9,764 bases of DNA from positions 1 to 9,764 of the forward strand of contig JAFTXF010000093.1 of the NCBI GenBank assembly GCA_017461685.1, read 5' to 3'. Positions 7,108 through 9,764 of the stretch are shown piece by piece. Within the stretch, counting starts at the first letter, position 1. Every line of letters starts with the position of its first letter. The DNA is from Lachnospiraceae bacterium. GTDB lineage: Bacteria; Bacillota; Clostridia; Lachnospirales; Lachnospiraceae. The notes below the pieces were generated by a model. It ran no database searches. It was not told where the DNA came from and worked only from the letters and a program-made list of their open reading frames with translations. The position numbers and the translations under genes were made by a program.

Positions 7108-8148
7108 TTAATATTCCGGATAGTTGATTTTAACCGGCTGTCTCTTTGCAGCAGATTCAACGGTTGCGCAGCAGGCAACAACAGTATTTGCACCTTCTTT
7201 GGAAGATACCGGTAAAGGAGTATCGTTAATCAGAGCATCGATGAATAAGTCGATTTCTGCTGTAACATTGTGGTTATTTACTTCTACAGGGATTTCCTGA
7301 GGGTTGGTGTAACCGGCTTCACCGTTTTCTAAAGGCTCACCGCATTCAAATAATGTAATAGTCGGTGAGGTGTTGTCACAGATGATAGTGCCCTTAGTGC
7401 CGTAGAATACAGAACGCATGGTGTAGTTTCTCTTACAGCCGATGGAGGTAAGTACCTTACCGTTTACATTATTCGGGAACTGGAACAGGGCGATAGTACA
7501 GTCATCTACCGGCCAGTCAGGCAGACACTTGTGGTTAGCCAAAGCGTAAACCTCTGTAGGGTCGCCTGCAATCCAGCGAAGCAGGTCGATAGCGTGGCAG
7601 CCGCCGCCGATAACAGCATGACGGTTAGGATTTACACGCCAGTTATTGTAGCCGTGTGCGTGGTCGTAGCAATGAGCATACTCACTTTCTACAAAGTATA
7701 ATTCGCCGATTCTGCCTTCAGAGATAAGCTTGTGAGTTAATACAAAAGCAGGAGTACAGCGGCAAACCTGACCAATCATCAGTCTGCGGCCGGTTTCCTT
7801 TTCAGTCTTAATCATAGACTCACATTCTGCAACAGTTAAAGCCATCGGCTTTTCGCAGAGTACATCCTTGCCTGCTCTTAAGAAGGCTTCGGTCATTTCC
7901 AGATGTGTCTGGTCCGGTGTAACGATAACAACAGCGTCGATATTGGCATCATCTACTAAGTCGCGCCAGTCAGTTACGATTCTTTCAGGAGTAACAGAGA
8001 GCTTTTCTAAGCAAGCGTCAATTTGTTCCTGAGCAGAGTCACAGATTGCATACAGATTGGCAGCCTCTTTGGCGATAACACCGCCCATATGCAACTGGCC
8101 CATAGTGCTGCAGCCGATAACGGCAACGTTTAATTTTTTGTTTTTCAT
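7108..8148 (-). CDS. Gfo/Idh/MocA-family NAD(P)-dependent dehydrogenase
   Basis: A 346-residue protein of normal family length; members oxidise or reduce sugars, inositols and related polyols in the cytosol. The N-terminal Rossmann fold begins VAVIGCSTMGQLH (8-20), with Ser15 where GxGxxG would put its second Gly. The CEKPMALT block (98-105) contains the expected Lys100. IGGGCHAIDLLRWIAG (180-195) contains His185, the likely catalytic histidine; the Asp often found four residues earlier is Gly181. The C-terminal half has the usual alpha/beta substrate domain (FYGTKGTIICDN, 248-259). The ATG follows GAAAGGA (8158-8164) by nine bases. It is divergent from an AraC-type regulator with overlapping promoters, which suggests control by that regulator and its sugar-like ligand. 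The exact substrate cannot be read from the sequence; annotation as myo-inositol 2-dehydrogenase would be a guess. Confidence 0.9.
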   Translation of the reverse strand: MKNKKLNVAVIGCSTMGQLHMGGVIAKEAANLYAICDSAQEQIDACLEKLSVTPERIVTDWRDLVDDANIDAVVIVTPDQTHLEMTEAFLRAGKDVLCEKPMALTVAECESMIKTEKETGRRLMIGQVCRCTPAFVLTHKLISEGRIGELYFVESEYAHCYDHAHGYNNWRVNPNRHAVIGGGCHAIDLLRWIAGDPTEVYALANHKCLPDWPVDDCTIALFQFPNNVNGKVLTSIGCKRNYTMRSVFYGTKGTIICDNTSPTITLFECGEPLENGEAGYTNPQEIPVEVNNHNVTAEIDLFIDALINDTPLPVSSKEGANTVVACCATVESAAKRQPVKINYPEY

Positions 8149-8189
8149 TGTAGTATTTCCTTTCTTTGTTGTTTTTTATGTTTTATTTT

Positions 8190-8217
8190 ATTGTAACAAA
8201 ATGTAGTGGAAATACAA
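8190..8217 (-). promoter_or_regulatory. Extended -10 promoter for the Gfo/Idh/MocA dehydrogenase
   Basis: On the minus strand: TTGTAT (8217-8212), a 16-base spacer and TACAAT (8195-8190) preceded by TGT, an extended -10. Transcription would start near 8183, giving a short A-rich leader. It occupies the same DNA as the plus-strand promoter for the AraC-type gene. Confidence 0.6.
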
Positions 8218-8218
8218 T
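8191..8218 (+). promoter_or_regulatory. Promoter for the AraC-family regulator
   Basis: On the plus strand: TTGTAA (8191-8196), a 16-base spacer and TACAAT (8213-8218). Transcription would start near 8225, about 40 bases before the proposed CTG start. The two hexamers form an inverted repeat (ATTGTA...TACAAT), so each serves as -10 on one strand and -35 on the other. Confidence 0.5.
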
Positions 8219-8227
8219 AGATGTTTG

Positions 8228-8244
8228 TTGGGGAAAATCCTCAA
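8228..8244. promoter_or_regulatory. 17-bp imperfect dyad, possible operator
   Basis: TTGGGGAAAATCCTCAA has dyad symmetry around 8236 with one mismatched outer pair (8231/8241). It lies just after the predicted start of the AraC-family mRNA and upstream of the minus-strand -35. A regulator bound here could repress its own gene and influence the dehydrogenase promoter. AraC-type proteins often bind direct repeats instead, so this is tentative. Confidence 0.25.
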
Positions 8245-8254
8245 TTTGTTTGAT

Positions 8255-8259
8255 GGAGG
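8255..8259 (+). promoter_or_regulatory. Ribosome binding site supporting a CTG start
   Basis: GGAGG at 8255-8259 lies six bases before an in-frame CTG at 8266. The nearby GTG at 8261 is out of frame with the regulator and only one base from the site. The in-frame GTG at 8335 has no ribosome site at a usable distance. A second AGGAGG (8297-8302) has no in-frame standard start at proper spacing. Confidence 0.5.
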
Positions 8260-8265
8260 TGTGAT

Positions 8266-9099
8266 CTGTTACTTGAAAATTCAGGAAATCTACATCAGGA
8301 GGAACCGGTAGTTTGTTTTTGCTCCTGGGACATTGTGAAGCCCGGCGACTGCTACGGACCGGTAATCCGTGATTTATATATCATAGAATGCTGCACCTCC
8401 GGTACCGGCTCTGTGGTGGTAAATGGAAAAGAGTACCCGGTAGGGCCGGGAGACTGCTATATATTGCTTCCCGGTGATACGGTAACCCACACGGCTTCCT
8501 TTGACAATCCCCGCCGGGGCATATGGTGTGCTGTAGACGGAGCCCATGTGGGCCGAATCCTTGCTCAGGCAGGGATTACCTCTGAAGCTCCTTTTGTACC
8601 GGCGGATGCTTTTGAAGCGATAAATGAGCAGATGGAGAAGATTCTGTCTATGGAAGATGAGAAGGACCCGGGACTTGCACTCAGACAGACGGCCTGTCTC
8701 TATCATATATTGGGAACCTTGCTGCGCTATTCTTCTGCTATCAGCAAAAACAGCTCTATTCAAAAGGCAATGAGCATTATGGAGGCCCACTATTATGAGC
8801 AGATTTCCGTGGGAGAGCTGGCCAAAAGCGTGGGGCTGGAGCGCTGCTATTTTTCAACATTGTTTAAAGAGCAGACCGGACAGTCGCCCCATCGGTATCT
8901 GACTCAGCTGCGTATCAGAAAGGCCTGTGTGCTAATGGAGCGCAGTGATTGCAGTATTGCCCAGGTGGCAACCTCAGTGGGACTGGACCCTCAGAATTTT
9001 GCCCGCCTGTTTAAAGGAGAGTTGGGGGTGTCGCCGGCGGTGTATCGTAAGAGTACCGGAAAGAAGAAGGGAATTCTGGATTCGGAAACCTTGGTATAG
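8266..9099 (+). CDS. AraC-family transcriptional regulator (cupin sensor plus double HTH)
   Basis: From CTG 8266 the protein is 277 residues; a minimal form from GTG 8335 would be 254. The reading frame is open from 8254. The added residues (MLLENSGNLHQEEPVVCFCS, then WDIV) look like a natural AraC N-terminus before GPVIRDLYIIECC. Residues about 25-105 form a cupin sensor (GTGSVVVNGKEYPVGPGDCY; LLPGDTVTH). Residues about 165-262 form the DNA-binding domain, with helix-turn-helix one around ISVGELAKSVGLERCYFSTLFK and the second around SIAQVATSVGLDPQNFARLFK, closing GVSPAVYR. It probably senses a sugar or related small molecule and controls the divergent dehydrogenase. Members act as cytosolic dimers. 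The short polar tail GKKKGILDSETLV is unremarkable. The family is certain; the start is less so. Confidence 0.9.
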   Translation: MLLENSGNLHQEEPVVCFCSWDIVKPGDCYGPVIRDLYIIECCTSGTGSVVVNGKEYPVGPGDCYILLPGDTVTHTASFDNPRRGIWCAVDGAHVGRILAQAGITSEAPFVPADAFEAINEQMEKILSMEDEKDPGLALRQTACLYHILGTLLRYSSAISKNSSIQKAMSIMEAHYYEQISVGELAKSVGLERCYFSTLFKEQTGQSPHRYLTQLRIRKACVLMERSDCSIAQVATSVGLDPQNFARLFKGELGVSPAVYRKSTGKKKGILDSETLV

Positions 9100-9130
9100 G
9101 AAAAGTGCTGGATAAATAAATCATAAAAAC

Positions 9131-9173
9131 AGCCCTCCATGTTGGATTTACGTAAATCCTTACATGGAAGGCT
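9131..9173. terminator. Bidirectional rho-independent terminator
   Basis: A long hairpin: AGCC/GGCT at the base, TCCATGT/ACATGGA above, and at the top a perfect 16-base palindrome GGATTTACGTAAATCC (9144-9159). Small mismatches separate the blocks. An A run (AAAAAC) precedes it and ATTTTTAT follows, so it works on both strands. It ends the AraC-family gene (stop at 9099) and the convergent symporter gene (stop at 9209). Confidence 0.9.
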
Positions 9174-9208
9174 ATTTTTATATGAATAGGATACTCTGAA
9201 AAACGAAA

Positions 9209-9764
9209 TTATTTCTTCTCTTTCTTGCGCATTGCGGTATATTCGTTCAGTGCCTTCACAGCAGGGCCGCACATTGGAATAATAGCAATCATATTAAATA
9301 CGGTCATCAGGCCTACACCCAGGTCACCCAAATCCCAAACGAAATGATAGGTAGCAAGGCCGCCTATAAATAACATCACCAGAGCAAGAACCTTGTAGGC
9401 TGTCTGAGAAACCCAGTTGTCACCAAACAGGTATGCTACATTAGGGCGGGCATAGTACAAAATACCGATAAAGGTGGAGAAACAGAACAGCCACAAAGTA
9501 ACAGCAATGAAAATAACGCCGATATCACCAAAGTGGAAATGCATCGCAGTCTGTAAAAGCTCCATACCTTCCAGACCTGCCAACAATTCAGTCGGTGTCA
9601 GCAGCATAATCATAGCGGTGCAGCTACAAATTATAATTGTATCAATAAATACACCGAAGGCCTGAAATAATCCGGCTTTGGCAGGGTGACTTACATCTGC
9701 AGCAGCTGCGGCACAAGGTGCAGAACCGCTGCCTGCTTCGTTGGAAAACAGTCCACGCTTCACA
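9209..9764 (-). CDS. Sodium:amino-acid symporter, AGCS (alanine/glycine:cation) family, C-terminal part
   Basis: The frame is open to the window edge, so the N-terminal 55-60% lies beyond it; about 185 residues are visible. The first is Val-Lys-Arg-Gly, inside the gene and not a start. VKRGLFSNEAGSGSAP is the characteristic AGCS stretch near the substrate and sodium site. Four hydrophobic segments follow: QAFGVFIDTIIICSCTAMIM, IGVIFIAVTLWLFCFSTFIG, AYKVLALVMLFIGGLATYHF and LGVGLMTVFNMIAIIPM. The protein closes with a lysine-rich cytoplasmic tail, MRKKEKK. Members are inner-membrane carriers importing alanine, glycine or similar amino acids with Na+. It converges on the AraC-family gene across a shared terminator, so it belongs to a separate transcription unit whose promoter is outside the window. 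Confidence 0.93.
   Translation of the reverse strand, partial: VKRGLFSNEAGSGSAPCAAAAADVSHPAKAGLFQAFGVFIDTIIICSCTAMIMLLTPTELLAGLEGMELLQTAMHFHFGDIGVIFIAVTLWLFCFSTFIGILYYARPNVAYLFGDNWVSQTAYKVLALVMLFIGGLATYHFVWDLGDLGVGLMTVFNMIAIIPMCGPAVKALNEYTAMRKKEKK

Overview
The window looks like chromosomal sequence from an anaerobic, moderate-GC Firmicute, most likely Lachnospiraceae. The reasons are strong AGGAGG/AAGGA-type ribosome sites, TTGACA/TATAAT-type promoters, short gaps, and the gene content: a clostridial 2-enoate-reductase-like flavoprotein, an aconitase X pair, a Na+:alanine-type symporter and an N-terminally short asparagine synthase relative. This placement is inferred from style and families, not from a search. 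I see no mobile elements, CRISPR arrays or RNA genes.

Layout. (1) 1-1881 (+): most of an FMN/FAD/Fe-S old-yellow-enzyme-type reductase whose first residues lie before the window. (2) 1881-2032: a degenerate 31-bp tandem repeat that fills the whole gap to the next gene. (3) 2047-3773 (+): the large and small subunits of an aconitase X (DUF521/DUF126) dehydratase, overlapping by one base. (4) 3774-3981: a weak terminator-like hairpin, a good sigma-A-type promoter and a 15-bp hairpin at the predicted 5' end of the next mRNA. (5) 3982-5337 (+): citrate synthase. (6) 5465-7003 (+): an asparagine-synthase-like protein that lacks the Cys1 glutaminase start, with its own extended -10 promoter. (7) 7012-7063: a hairpin between convergent genes. 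(8) 7108-8148 (-): a Gfo/Idh/MocA dehydrogenase, divergent from (9) 8266-9099 (+): an AraC-family regulator that probably starts at CTG. The two share a nearly symmetric, overlapping promoter pair. (10) 9131-9173: a strong bidirectional terminator. (11) 9209-9764 (-): the C-terminal part of an AGCS-family sodium:amino-acid symporter that runs off the window.

How the genes may work together. The flavoprotein and the aconitase X pair run in the same direction with no clear promoter between them. This suggests a module in which a hydroxy acid is dehydrated and the resulting double bond (or imine) is reduced. Citrate synthase and the asparagine synthase relative both belong to anaplerotic and amino-acid metabolism, but each has its own promoter. 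The AraC/dehydrogenase pair looks like a self-contained regulated catabolic unit, probably for a sugar or polyol. The most unusual points are the putative dehydratase/enoate-reductase module, the 31-bp repeat array inside it, the synthase without a glutaminase nucleophile, and the mutually overlapping divergent promoters.
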